Shown: positions 6,601 to 13,066 of the stretch, piece by piece
Layout of the letters: each line of letters starts with the position of its first letter
Position numbering within the stretch: position 1 is the first letter of the stretch
NCBI GenBank assembly: GCA_003232445.1
Contig: QIJM01000409.1
Location: 1 to 13,066 of the forward strand
Reading direction: 5' to 3'
Source: Paraglaciecola arctica
Lineage (GTDB): Bacteria; Pseudomonadota; Gammaproteobacteria; Enterobacterales; Alteromonadaceae
DNA: 13,066 nucleotides
The notes under the pieces: generated by a model
Seen by the model: the letters and a program-made list of their open reading frames with translations, nothing else
Databases searched by the model: none
What the model was told of the DNA's origin: nothing
Position numbers and translations under genes: made by a program

Positions 6601-8843
6601 ATGATCTTAAAAAAGTATTACCTCCTATTTCAATTACCGAGCAAGAAGCATTAGAAGCCGGTGATGTATGGTTAGAAGCGTCTATTTATCAGGGTAAACC
6701 TGATATGCACGCATTGCGTAATATACCTACCGCTAAACTCAACGCTGAAGAACAGGCCTTTTTAGACGGCCCAGTAGAGCAAGTGTTAACAATGGTAGAT
6801 GATTTTGCCCTGCAAAGTGCAAAGCACCTTCCTCAAGAAATTCTAGATTTTTTGTCTACCAACAAATTTTTTGCTTTAATTATTCCTAAGAAATTTGGCG
6901 GCTTAGAGTTTTCTCCTTACGCCAACTCCACCATAGTAGCTACACTAGCCGCTAAAAGTGGTGCATTAGCAGTAACCGTTATGGTGCCTAATTCATTAGG
7001 TCCAGGCGAGTTATTGATGCATTACGGAACACCTGAACAACAAAATTACTACCTACCACGCTTAGCTGTGGGCCAAGATATCCCATGTTTTGCCTTAACT
7101 AGCCCAGAAGCGGGTTCTGATGCTGGCGCTATTCCAGACGCAGGCATCGTCACTAAAGGCATGTGGGAAGGTCAAGAAGTAATTGGCCTCAGAGTAACAT
7201 GGGACAAGCGTTACATTACGCTTGCGCCTATTGCGACTGTACTAGGCTTGGCCTTTAAGGTGTTTGATGTTGATGGCTTACTTGGCTCACAAGTCGAATT
7301 AGGTATTACTTGTGCCCTTATCCCTAAATCACACCCCGGTGTTAGGTTAGGCAACCGTCATGACCCAATGGGCGTAACGTTTTATAACGGCACAACACGT
7401 GGACAAGATGTATTTATCCCAATGGATTTTGTCATTGGCGGACAAGATAACATCGGCCGTGGTTGGCAGATGCTGGTTGCCTGTTTAGGTGCCGGTCGTG
7501 GTATCTCACTTCCAGCAATGGGCGTGGCATCAGCGCAAACATCGTTTAAATCTACTGCCGAATATTCGTTTGTTCGTGAGCAGTTTGGTGTACCGATTGG
7601 GCGTTTTGAAGGTATTCAAGAAGAAATGGCTGATATTGCCGGTAAAACTTTCATCCTTGAGGCCATGCGAGTATTGACCACAGAAGGTCTTAACCTAGGT
7701 CTTAAACCGGGCGTGGTGACGGCAATTGCCAAATATCATATGACTGAGCTTGGCCGTGAAGTAGTGAACTCTGCGATGGATATCCAAGCAGGCAAGGCCA
7801 TTCAACGTGGACCACAAAACACCCTAGCAGGCAGTTATGCTGCCTTGCCAATCGCCATTACAGTGGAAGGTGCAAATATCCTGACACGTAGTTTGATGAT
7901 ATTTGGTCAAGGCACTATGCGTTGTCATCCACATCTTAAAGAAATGGTTGATCTAATTCACAGTACTGAGCAAGGCGCCGATGCACAATTTAATAAAGTG
8001 TTAGGTAAAACCGTTGTTTTCAGTGTGAAAAATGCGTTTCGCAGCTTATCTAAAAGTTACCTGCCTTTCACACGAGGAGCCGAGTCGGCTTTACCAGAAG
8101 TGCGTAAATACGAAAAACGTATGAATGCCCTTTCTGCCAAACTGGCGCCTATGGCCGATTTGTCATTATTAGTTCTCGCTGGTGATTTGAAGAAAGCTGA
8201 AATGTTATCAGCACGTCTTGGTGACGTAATGAGTTACATGTATGCAGCTATGGCTGTGGTGCGTTTTTACGAGCAACGTGTTGAGAGTCGAAATGAAGCA
8301 TTACCTTACTTTGAATATGCCATTCAGTGGTGTTTGAATAAAGGTGAAACAGCGCTTAACGAATTTATTACGAACTTTCCAAACACAGCTGTACGCGGCT
8401 TGATGCGTGCATTAACCAATACCTACACCACAGCTATTAAAGGTATTTCAGACGACTTAAAACGTGAGTTATCTGAAGCCGCCATGCAAGACACCAGCAT
8501 CAAAGCGCAGTTAACACATTTGGTTAAAGTCATCCCTGGAGATGGTAACGACATCAACGAACAGGCGTTTAAAGCCAAACATGCCGTATTGCCACAGCTT
8601 AAGAAAATCCACAAAGCCTTACGCAAAACGCCAGTGATACCTTATGTTTCTTTCGAAAATGCTGTAGGTAAGTTACAGGAATCGGGTGAATTAACCGCAC
8701 AAGAAGTCGCGCTAGTCATTGAATACAATGAAAAACGTAAGTTGGCTATCCGTGTTGACGAGTTTACGTTTGATATGGACTTGTTAGATAGCAATCTAGA
8801 GCTAGTGAATGAAAAAGAGACAGCACAAGCTAACGCTGCTTAA
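6601..8843 (+). CDS. fadE: Acyl-CoA dehydrogenase FadE, with a disturbed 5' end
   Basis: A FAD-dependent dehydrogenase that makes trans-2-enoyl-CoA from acyl-CoA, the first oxidation step of beta-oxidation. The body is closely FadE-like: EEQAFLDGPVEQ, PNSLGPGELLMHYGT, FALTSPEAGSDAGAIPD (flavin/substrate region), NWDKRYITLAPIATVLGLAFK-like segment, and ITVEGANILTR with the probable catalytic Glu (codon at 7866). A long C-terminal domain specific to FadE follows. The first ATG in frame is at 6705, but the 34 codons before it are also conserved (KKVLPP, TEQEALEAGDVWLEA, YQGKPD). That frame then meets TGA at 6591 with no ATG, GTG or TTG between. A full protein of about 750 residues needs a one-base shift: either ATG at 6590 with an extra T at 6602, or ATG at 6601 with a -1 shift in the A run at 6609-6614. 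E. coli FadE is 814 residues, with an extra N-terminal membrane segment that is not seen here. It is preceded by its own promoter and FadR-like site and ends at a clear terminator. Confidence 0.93.
6609..6615 (+). other. dnaX-type slippery heptamer AAAAAAG at the start of fadE
   Basis: Read from the ATG at 6601, the codons are ATG ATC TTA AAA AAG, which places A-AAA-AAG in exactly the phase used for -1 frameshifting in dnaX. A -1 slip gives M-I-L-K-K followed by VLPPIS, the conserved FadE N-terminus. Without slipping, translation ends after 17 residues. I see no convincing stimulatory hairpin in the following 50 bases, and the nearest Shine-Dalgarno-like stretch (GGATGAG, 6588-6594) is further upstream than in dnaX. 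A plain missing A in the homopolymer gives the same picture, so a programmed function is not established. Confidence 0.35.
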
Positions 8844-8865
8844 TTCGCTTAATACTTATTGAACA

Positions 8866-8900
8866 GGGCATTGATGCATAACACATCAACGCCCTTTTTT
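8866..8900 (+). terminator. Rho-independent terminator of fadE
   Basis: An 11-base arm, GGGCATTGATG, pairs with CATCAACGCCC across a 7-base loop with one A-C mismatch, and is followed immediately by six T. It begins 23 bases after the fadE stop. On the opposite strand the stem lacks a U-run, so it would terminate the convergent dehydratase operon poorly, if at all. Confidence 0.85.
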
Positions 8901-8917
8901 ATTCAAACAGCGAAGGT

Positions 8918-10093
8918 TTACTTCACTTCCATATTAGGTGAGCGATAAACAATTTTGTCATTTAACTCAATGCCAATTCCGGGCACTTCTGTTACTTCAA
9001 AAAAACCGTTAACGGGTTGTGGATCTTGAATACATAACTCTCTATTCCAATCTTTAATCGCATAAGTATGGTGCTCATGAATTAAAAAGTTAGGAATAGC
9101 GGTTTCTAGATGCAAACTAGCGGCTGTGGCTACAGGGCCACCACAAACATGGGCTTGAATACGCACATCGTAAACATCCGCATAATCACACACTTTTTTC
9201 GCTTCAGTGAATCCACCACATAAACCAATATCAGGTTGCAACACGTCAAGAGACTGGTCTTCCAGATATGGACGCACTCCCCAACGATTATATAAACGTT
9301 CGCCCCCCGCAATAGGCACATTGACCCGTTTAGCCACTTTATCGTGCAGCTTGGAGTTCAAATAATTAACGGGTTCTTCGTAAAACAAACAACCAATGTC
9401 TTCGACCATTTCGCCTAACTGAATAGCGGTAGCAACACCCGGTAAACTGTGGCATTCAAAGATAATATCTACGTCGTCACCTACCGCATCACGGATAGCC
9501 TGCAAACGGGCTTTAAATAAGCGCATTTCGGGTTGAGTAAACAATTTTGTCCGATCAAAATGCCCTTCGCCATGTTTATCATAAACGATAGGATCGACTT
9601 TTACTGCGTCATAACCTTCAGCCACAGCCTTTTCGGCGGCCTTGCCATAATCGACAGGATCGTTCAATCTGGTGACTTCTTTGTCCCAGTCAAACTGTAA
9701 TTGACTCGCGTAGGTTCTGAGTTTTTCGTTGGTTTTACCGCCAAGTAATTGATACACAGGCACACCTAAAGCTTTGCCTCGAATATCCCATAAAGCAGTA
9801 TCAATGGCACTCATCGCGGCATAAATAATCGGTCCACCGCCTAATCCCCAAAAGCTTTCACGCAACATACGGCTCCACAGCGCCTCGGTTTGAAAGGGGT
9901 TCCAACCAATTAACATGGCTTCGGCAATCTCTTTAATCATATGAGCAGCAGCGCTGTGGCCTAAGTCATAAGCCAAACCTGCTTCGCCCACACCTGAGAT
10001 ACCTTCATCGGTATGGATACGCACAAAAACCGGATTCCATGCTGTACGTTTTGGGCAATGAATGTCGAAAATTTCGACACGGTTAATTTTCAT
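8918..10093 (-). CDS. Enolase-superfamily sugar-acid dehydratase (mandelate racemase/GalD/ManD-like)
   Basis: A 391-residue TIM-barrel enzyme of the mandelate racemase/muconate lactonizing group. The N-terminal capping domain (about 1-120) ends in the usual AAMSAIDTALWDIRGKALG-type segment. In the barrel, Glu213 and His215 (FECH), Glu239 (YEEP), Glu265 (GGERLY), Asp288 (PDIG), His315 (QAHVCGGP) and Glu340 (IHEHH) follow the spacing I recall for E. coli galactonate dehydratase (183, 185, 209, 235, 258, 285, 310), each offset by 30. This points to an acid-sugar dehydratase that makes a 2-keto-3-deoxy acid, with Mg2+ bound by the three acidic residues. The first ligand is Glu where DgoD has Asp. 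The exact substrate (galactonate, mannonate, another aldonate) cannot be told. ATG at 10093 is preceded by AGGAA. It is the last gene of a three-gene operon, 54 bases after the aldolase-family gene. Confidence 0.85.
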   Translation of the reverse strand: MKINRVEIFDIHCPKRTAWNPVFVRIHTDEGISGVGEAGLAYDLGHSAAAHMIKEIAEAMLIGWNPFQTEALWSRMLRESFWGLGGGPIIYAAMSAIDTALWDIRGKALGVPVYQLLGGKTNEKLRTYASQLQFDWDKEVTRLNDPVDYGKAAEKAVAEGYDAVKVDPIVYDKHGEGHFDRTKLFTQPEMRLFKARLQAIRDAVGDDVDIIFECHSLPGVATAIQLGEMVEDIGCLFYEEPVNYLNSKLHDKVAKRVNVPIAGGERLYNRWGVRPYLEDQSLDVLQPDIGLCGGFTEAKKVCDYADVYDVRIQAHVCGGPVATAASLHLETAIPNFLIHEHHTYAIKDWNRELCIQDPQPVNGFFEVTEVPGIGIELNDKIVYRSPNMEVK

Positions 10094-10147
10094 GTATTTT
10101 TCCTGTTTCTAAATTATTTAGATTTCTATTCAAAAGAAAGGTATCGA

Positions 10148-10915
10148 TTATTCGCAAAATAAGGGATCAAGTTTGTAAGCTCGTCTAAGCATGGCTGGCC
10201 AAGCTTTTTGACCACCTGTTTGGCCGCTATGCACAATGTTTGCCTGTGCATAGATACCATCGACAATAGGTTGTGGAATTTCGATAACGGGCTGACCACT
10301 TTGCATCAACTGCATTTGAATTTCACAGGCTCTTTGCAAGTCGTAAAAACGCATAAACGCATCGCCTACAGTGCCACCTAAAGTTAGTCCACCATGATTA
10401 TGCAGTAACATGTGATTGGTCTGTCCAAGATCAGCCTGCAAGCGAGATTTTTCAGCCTTATTCACCGCTAACCCTTCATAACCGTGATAGCTTAACGAAG
10501 ACAACGAAAACATCGCATATTGACTCCAAGGCTTTAATCCACCTTGAACTGTTGCCACGCTAATAGTCGCTTTGGTATGCAAATGAATAACACATTGTGC
10601 ATCATGTCGCACTTCGTGAATGGCACTGTGGATAGTAAAACCAGCTGGGTTAATTGGATAAGGAGAACCATCTAATATATTGCCTTGCAAATCGACTTTG
10701 ACCAAATTAGAAGCGGTCACTTCGTCAAAAATCAAGCCAAAAGCATTCACCAAGTAGTGTTCTGTATTAGGCACCCTTGCCGACAAATGGGTGTAAATTA
10801 AATCTCCCCAGCCATGATCAGCCACTAGCCTATAACATGCAGCCAGATCAACTCGCGTTTGCCATTCTTGCTGCGAAACCTTGTCTTTTAGACTAAATTT
10901 TTCGAGTTGAAACAC
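10148..10915 (-). CDS. Class II aldolase/adducin-family protein lacking the canonical catalytic Glu
   Basis: A 255-residue protein of the AraD/FucA/adducin fold. The zinc-binding histidines are present: His111 and His113 (CVIHLHTKAT) and one of His172/His174 (LLHNHG). THLSARVP (42-49) is the usual substrate-loop motif. By alignment in my head to FucA, the catalytic Glu73 of its SSE motif is replaced here by the NPAG of INPAGFTIH (89-97). Metal binding is therefore kept while the classic proton-transfer residue is missing. Such members are common but mostly uncharacterised, and some may act as epimerases, decarboxylases or aldolases on other substrates. The start is GTG at 10915, with AGGGGA close upstream. 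The gene follows the PhyH gene by 12 bases, so co-translation is likely. By context it handles the keto acid or hydroxy acid produced by its two neighbours. Confidence 0.85.
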   Translation of the reverse strand: MFQLEKFSLKDKVSQQEWQTRVDLAACYRLVADHGWGDLIYTHLSARVPNTEHYLVNAFGLIFDEVTASNLVKVDLQGNILDGSPYPINPAGFTIHSAIHEVRHDAQCVIHLHTKATISVATVQGGLKPWSQYAMFSLSSLSYHGYEGLAVNKAEKSRLQADLGQTNHMLLHNHGGLTLGGTVGDAFMRFYDLQRACEIQMQLMQSGQPVIEIPQPIVDGIYAQANIVHSGQTGGQKAWPAMLRRAYKLDPLFCE

Positions 10916-10927
10916 TTTGTCCCCTGT

Positions 10928-11797
10928 TTATTTGGTTTGACTTTTCAACGATTGAGTTTGACTCAAATGCTCCAGAATACTTGGCTCAGCCTGCAGCCAG
11001 TTTTCTTTGGCATATTGCGTATTGGCACAAGTGACATGCAAGGTAAAAGCATGACGCGACTTGTCAGATAAATTGGCCGCACTAAAGTGGGGTAACAATC
11101 CATTGAATACCACTAGTGTACCTTTTTTAACGTCTAAAGGTTTGGCACTGTCGTCATCAGGCCACGGCATATCATGTAAGGTTCTTAACTCGGTGCTGTC
11201 ATCAGGATACCGCAAAAACTGCTCTTTCAGCGGTATAGCCGCTCCGCCCGATTGCACCTGAAGGCAGCCATTTAGTAGCGTGGCATCTTCTACCGCCAAC
11301 CAAAATGTAATAACAGAAATAGGGGACGTAAAAAAGTAGCTGGCATCTTGATGCCAACGAATAACCCCACCAATTTTGGGTTGTTTAAAAATATACATAG
11401 ATTGGTGAATTTGAGGCCTAGCTAAGCCTAAATCTAACGCAATATCTCTTATTTTATCGCTATGGCTAAAGTCTTTAAATGCCGGGATCAATTGATGCAA
11501 AGCATGGCCAATTTTATTAATACTGAGTGCTTTATCTTGTTTAAGCGCCCCCTTTGAGTCAAATGCACCTTCTTCAAAAAAACACCGAACTTTATCGCCA
11601 GAGGATAAAAAATAGTCATCACGGGTTTGACTATGATCTTCAGTAGAAAATACTGCTCGGGTAGAGTTCGGGTCAAAATCAGCCACTATTTCATTCGCAG
11701 CATTTTTTAGCAGATTCATCTGCTCAGCAGAAAAACACTGTTCAAGCACCAAATACCCGTTTTGTTGGTAATATTTTGTTTGTTCTTTTGTAAGCAT
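10928..11797 (-). CDS. PhyH-family Fe(II)/2-oxoglutarate dioxygenase, PHYHD1-like
   Basis: A 289-residue soluble oxygenase of the phytanoyl-CoA dioxygenase family, expected to couple 2-oxoglutarate decarboxylation to hydroxylation (or oxidative demethylation) of an organic substrate. The iron triad is visible as His149-x-Asp151 (RWHQDASYF) and His237 (LLPHFSAANLS), and the 2-oxoglutarate-binding Arg is Arg248 (KSRHAFTLH). Long blocks closely resemble the animal protein PHYHD1 rather than phytanoyl-CoA hydroxylase itself: DYFLSSGDKVR, SINKIGHALH, QSMYIFKQP, AVEDATL-NGCL and the C-terminal ENWLQ. The length also equals PHYHD1 (~291). First gene of the minus-strand operon. The ATG at 11797 has only a weak ribosome binding site, but no better in-frame start was seen. 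The natural substrate of PHYHD1-type enzymes is not known to me, so the neighbouring aldolase-like and dehydratase genes are the best functional hint. Confidence 0.88.
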   Translation of the reverse strand: MLTKEQTKYYQQNGYLVLEQCFSAEQMNLLKNAANEIVADFDPNSTRAVFSTEDHSQTRDDYFLSSGDKVRCFFEEGAFDSKGALKQDKALSINKIGHALHQLIPAFKDFSHSDKIRDIALDLGLARPQIHQSMYIFKQPKIGGVIRWHQDASYFFTSPISVITFWLAVEDATLLNGCLQVQSGGAAIPLKEQFLRYPDDSTELRTLHDMPWPDDDSAKPLDVKKGTLVVFNGLLPHFSAANLSDKSRHAFTLHVTCANTQYAKENWLQAEPSILEHLSQTQSLKSQTK

Positions 11798-12111
11798 TTA
11801 AGTGTCTCGAACTGCTAAGAAGTGGAACGTTAACAAGGCAAGCAAGATGGCCTATGTGAGAAAAAAACTCAAGTGACTTTGTACTTAGACCATCTGCGAA
11901 TATACTTACTTAGTCCTAAATAGAGCTAAGGGAATTAACCACTAATTTGCTATCTTAACTAATTTTTCGCATTTTATTACGATTAACCATTAAGAAAAAC
12001 AAACATAACTATAATTATCATACAGTTACATATTTGGCACATGATCTGCTACATATGACCACACACAAACAGAAACCAGATCAATTAACTCATTACGCAC
12101 TAAGGGCAACT
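11798..12111. other. Divergent intergenic region between the PhyH operon and the lipoprotein gene
   Basis: An AT-rich stretch of about 310 bases between two divergently transcribed units, with no coding signal on either strand. It must hold the promoters of both. On the plus strand there is a perfect TATAAT at 12010-12015. On the minus strand I could not choose a convincing promoter for the PhyH operon; TATATT on that strand (near 11910) lacks a good -35 partner at normal spacing. No hairpin or operator stands out. Confidence 0.5.
12010..12015 (+). promoter_or_regulatory. Candidate -10 element for the lipoprotein gene
   Basis: TATAAT matches the sigma70 -10 consensus exactly. The -35 region 16-18 bases upstream (around 11986-11992) does not resemble TTGACA, so the promoter would depend on an activator or is weak. 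It would give a leader of about 90 bases before the ATG at 12112. Confidence 0.35.
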
Positions 12112-12804
12112 ATGGCACTCTATAAATTGACAACAGCAGCACTACTTACCGCATTAACCTTAAGCACAACAGGCTGTATCATTCATGTTGGCGGACACAA
12201 TGATGGCAGCAATGACCAAGGCGAGTATAGCCGTGTTTTTGGGGGTCTAGATATTGCTAAAAATAAACAAGTGAGAGATCTCTCCTCAGTTAATGGCAAT
12301 ATAAATATTGAAGATGGGGTGAGTGCTCATGATGTTGATGCGGTAAATGGCAATATCGAAATAGGCAATAATGTCAGTGTTCACGAGCTAGTCACTGTCA
12401 ATGGAGATATTCAGGCTCAAACTTATTTATCGGTAAAACGTGATGTGAGTACGGTCAATGGCAATATTAGTTTTGCTGCAAATTCAAGAGTTGATGAAGA
12501 TGTCACCACTGTTAATGGCGACATAAACTTAACAAAAACCACCATCGGCGATGATATTAAAACCAGGAATGGCAGTATCACTTTACTGCAAGGTTCGGTC
12601 GTAGAAGGTGATATCGAATTTGAATCACAAGATGGCAGTAGTTGGTGGGGTGATAAAACACGTGAACATAATCCGCCGACCTTAACGATTGATGAGTCAT
12701 CAGATGTAAAAGGAAAAATTATTTTACGTCAAGTCGTTATTTTAGAGATTGAAAACCCAGCATTGTTGGCAAAGGTTGAACGTCGCTACAAAGGCCAAGA
12801 GTAA
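12112..12804 (+). CDS. Lipoprotein with beta-helix-like VNG repeats
   Basis: A 230-residue lipoprotein. The N-terminus MALYKLTTAALLTALTLSTTGC is a lipoprotein signal peptide with lipobox STTGC; Cys22 would be acylated, and Ile at +2 suggests outer-membrane sorting. I chose ATG at 12112, preceded by AAGGG, over an upstream TTG because it puts the basic residue and hydrophobic core at the true N-terminus. Residues 58-169 contain six tandem rungs of 18-19 residues with the pattern (S/T)-V-N-G-(N/D)-I followed by a hydrophobic/polar alternation, typical of a parallel beta-helix such as bactofilin-like or DUF4097-like proteins. A short charged segment (SSWWGDKTREHNPP) and a final strand region follow. 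It is monocistronic and not obviously linked to its neighbours. A surface structural or scaffold role is possible; function unknown. Confidence 0.8.
   Translation: MALYKLTTAALLTALTLSTTGCIIHVGGHNDGSNDQGEYSRVFGGLDIAKNKQVRDLSSVNGNINIEDGVSAHDVDAVNGNIEIGNNVSVHELVTVNGDIQAQTYLSVKRDVSTVNGNISFAANSRVDEDVTTVNGDINLTKTTIGDDIKTRNGSITLLQGSVVEGDIEFESQDGSSWWGDKTREHNPPTLTIDESSDVKGKIILRQVVILEIENPALLAKVERRYKGQE
12283..12618 (+). repeat. Six degenerate in-frame repeats encoding VNG(N/D)I rungs
   Basis: Each unit is 54-57 bases and encodes one rung: SSVNGNINI, AVNGNIEI, TVNGDIQA, TVNGNISF, TVNGDINL and TRNGSITL, in this order. The GTNAATGGNNATAT-like core recurs at the DNA level, but the units have diverged elsewhere. 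This fits old internal duplication kept by structural selection rather than a recent tandem expansion. Confidence 0.75.
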
Positions 12805-12913
12805 CCATGGTCTAGACTGAAGTTAATGGGATCGCCTCTTGAGAATTGAGCAGGCATTCCTATTTGGCTTGGTTCAACCCAGTACCAGCCAATTTAAAAG
12901 CCCGGGAGGATGT

Positions 12914-13029
12914 CTTTTTGTGAATAATAGCCTTCATCGCTTCGCGATAGGGCTCAACAAATACTTTGTGAACCCAACAAAGTGATACATCAACCGATAG
13001 ACGTGATGCGTATTTCTCTGAAGTTTCAT
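12914..13029 (-). pseudogene. tnpA: Truncated, frameshifted IS200-like transposase (TnpA)
   Basis: From the ATG at 13029 the reading frame gives MKLQRNTHHVYRLMYHFV, the highly conserved start of IS200-type Y1 transposases. Homology then jumps frame: VFVEPYREAMKAIIHK is found one frame over, ending near 12914. The junction needs loss of one base plus a deletion of about five codons (the segment WVPKYRHK is only partly left). The HUH motif and catalytic Tyr region (normally residues 60-140) are absent. About 38 codons remain of the usual ~145, so it cannot be active. Confidence 0.8.
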
Positions 13030-13042
13030 ATGGTGGAAAGCA

Positions 13043-13066
13043 TAAACTGGAAAAAGACCCAGTTTA
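13043..13066. repeat. Inverted repeat, probable IS200-type left-end hairpin
   Basis: TAAACTGG and CCAGTTTA form a perfect 8-base stem around an 8-base loop at the window edge, 13 bases upstream of the tnpA start on the minus strand. This is the position of the TnpA-recognised hairpin in IS200/IS605 elements. It may extend beyond the window. Confidence 0.6.

Larger units (their letters stand above)
12914..13066 (-). mobile_element. Remnant of an IS200/IS605-family element (left end side), running off the window
   Basis: The minus strand carries, in order from the window edge, a left-end type hairpin (13043-13066), a short spacer, and the start of an IS200-like transposase gene at 13029 that decays by about 12914. 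No right end could be recognised in the following ~100 bases. Elements of this family move as single-stranded DNA and recognise subterminal hairpins, so a hairpin placed just before tnpA is what the family predicts. Confidence 0.7.

Noticed and set aside
6616..6665. Stimulatory RNA structure downstream of the AAAAAAG heptamer
   Set aside because: No inverted repeat strong enough to form a frameshift-stimulating hairpin was found by eye in this stretch.
11826..11840. AACGTTAAC near the PhyH operon start as a LacI-family operator
   Set aside because: Only the AACGTT core is symmetric. The flanks do not pair, and no regulator gene is nearby.
12034..12111. Upstream TTG start for the lipoprotein gene
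   Set aside because: It would put 26 polar residues before a lipoprotein signal peptide and has no ribosome binding site. ATG at 12112 has AAGGG and fits the signal peptide.

Overview
The window looks like chromosomal DNA from a marine gammaproteobacterium, most likely of the Alteromonadales (Glaciecola/Paraglaciecola/Alteromonas-like). This is an inference from the moderately AT-rich composition, the FadE type, the glutathione-dependent formaldehyde genes, and the dense mixture of lipid and sugar-acid genes. No rRNA, tRNA or CRISPR array was seen.

Layout. (1) 1-1739, plus strand: the 3' part of frmA (glutathione-dependent formaldehyde dehydrogenase), then fghA (S-formylglutathione hydrolase), coupled by a TGATG overlap. 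Together they oxidise formaldehyde to formate. fghA is split by a one-base frameshift near 1004-1011. (2) 1900-6353, minus strand: a compact operon of an RND/MMPL-type membrane transporter, a LolA-like periplasmic protein and an outer-membrane beta-barrel, perhaps led by a tiny exported peptide. Inner membrane, periplasm and outer membrane are all covered, as expected for a machine that moves a hydrophobic molecule across the envelope. (3) 6537-8900, plus strand: fadE (acyl-CoA dehydrogenase) with a good sigma70-like promoter, a FadR-like operator at the transcription start and a rho-independent terminator. Its first ~38 codons are conserved but have no start codon in frame. The only nearby ATGs need a one-base shift, and one of the two possible shifts lies on the dnaX-type slippery heptamer AAAAAAG.

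(4) 8918-11797, minus strand: a three-gene catabolic operon transcribed in the order PhyH-type Fe(II)/2-oxoglutarate oxygenase (strikingly like animal PHYHD1), class II aldolase/adducin-family protein, and enolase-superfamily sugar-acid dehydratase (GalD/ManD-type active site). An oxidation, cleavage and dehydration route for a modified sugar acid is plausible, but the substrate is unknown. (5) 12112-12804, plus strand: a lipoprotein with six 18-19-residue beta-helix-like rungs carrying a VNG(N/D)I motif. (6) 12914-13066: the left end and a decayed tnpA of an IS200/IS605-family element running off the window.

The most interesting points are the start of fadE, the PHYHD1-like/aldolase-like/dehydratase operon, and the transporter operon with its tiny leader ORF. 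The two single-base frameshifts in otherwise intact housekeeping genes (fghA and fadE) also raise the possibility of base-level assembly error.
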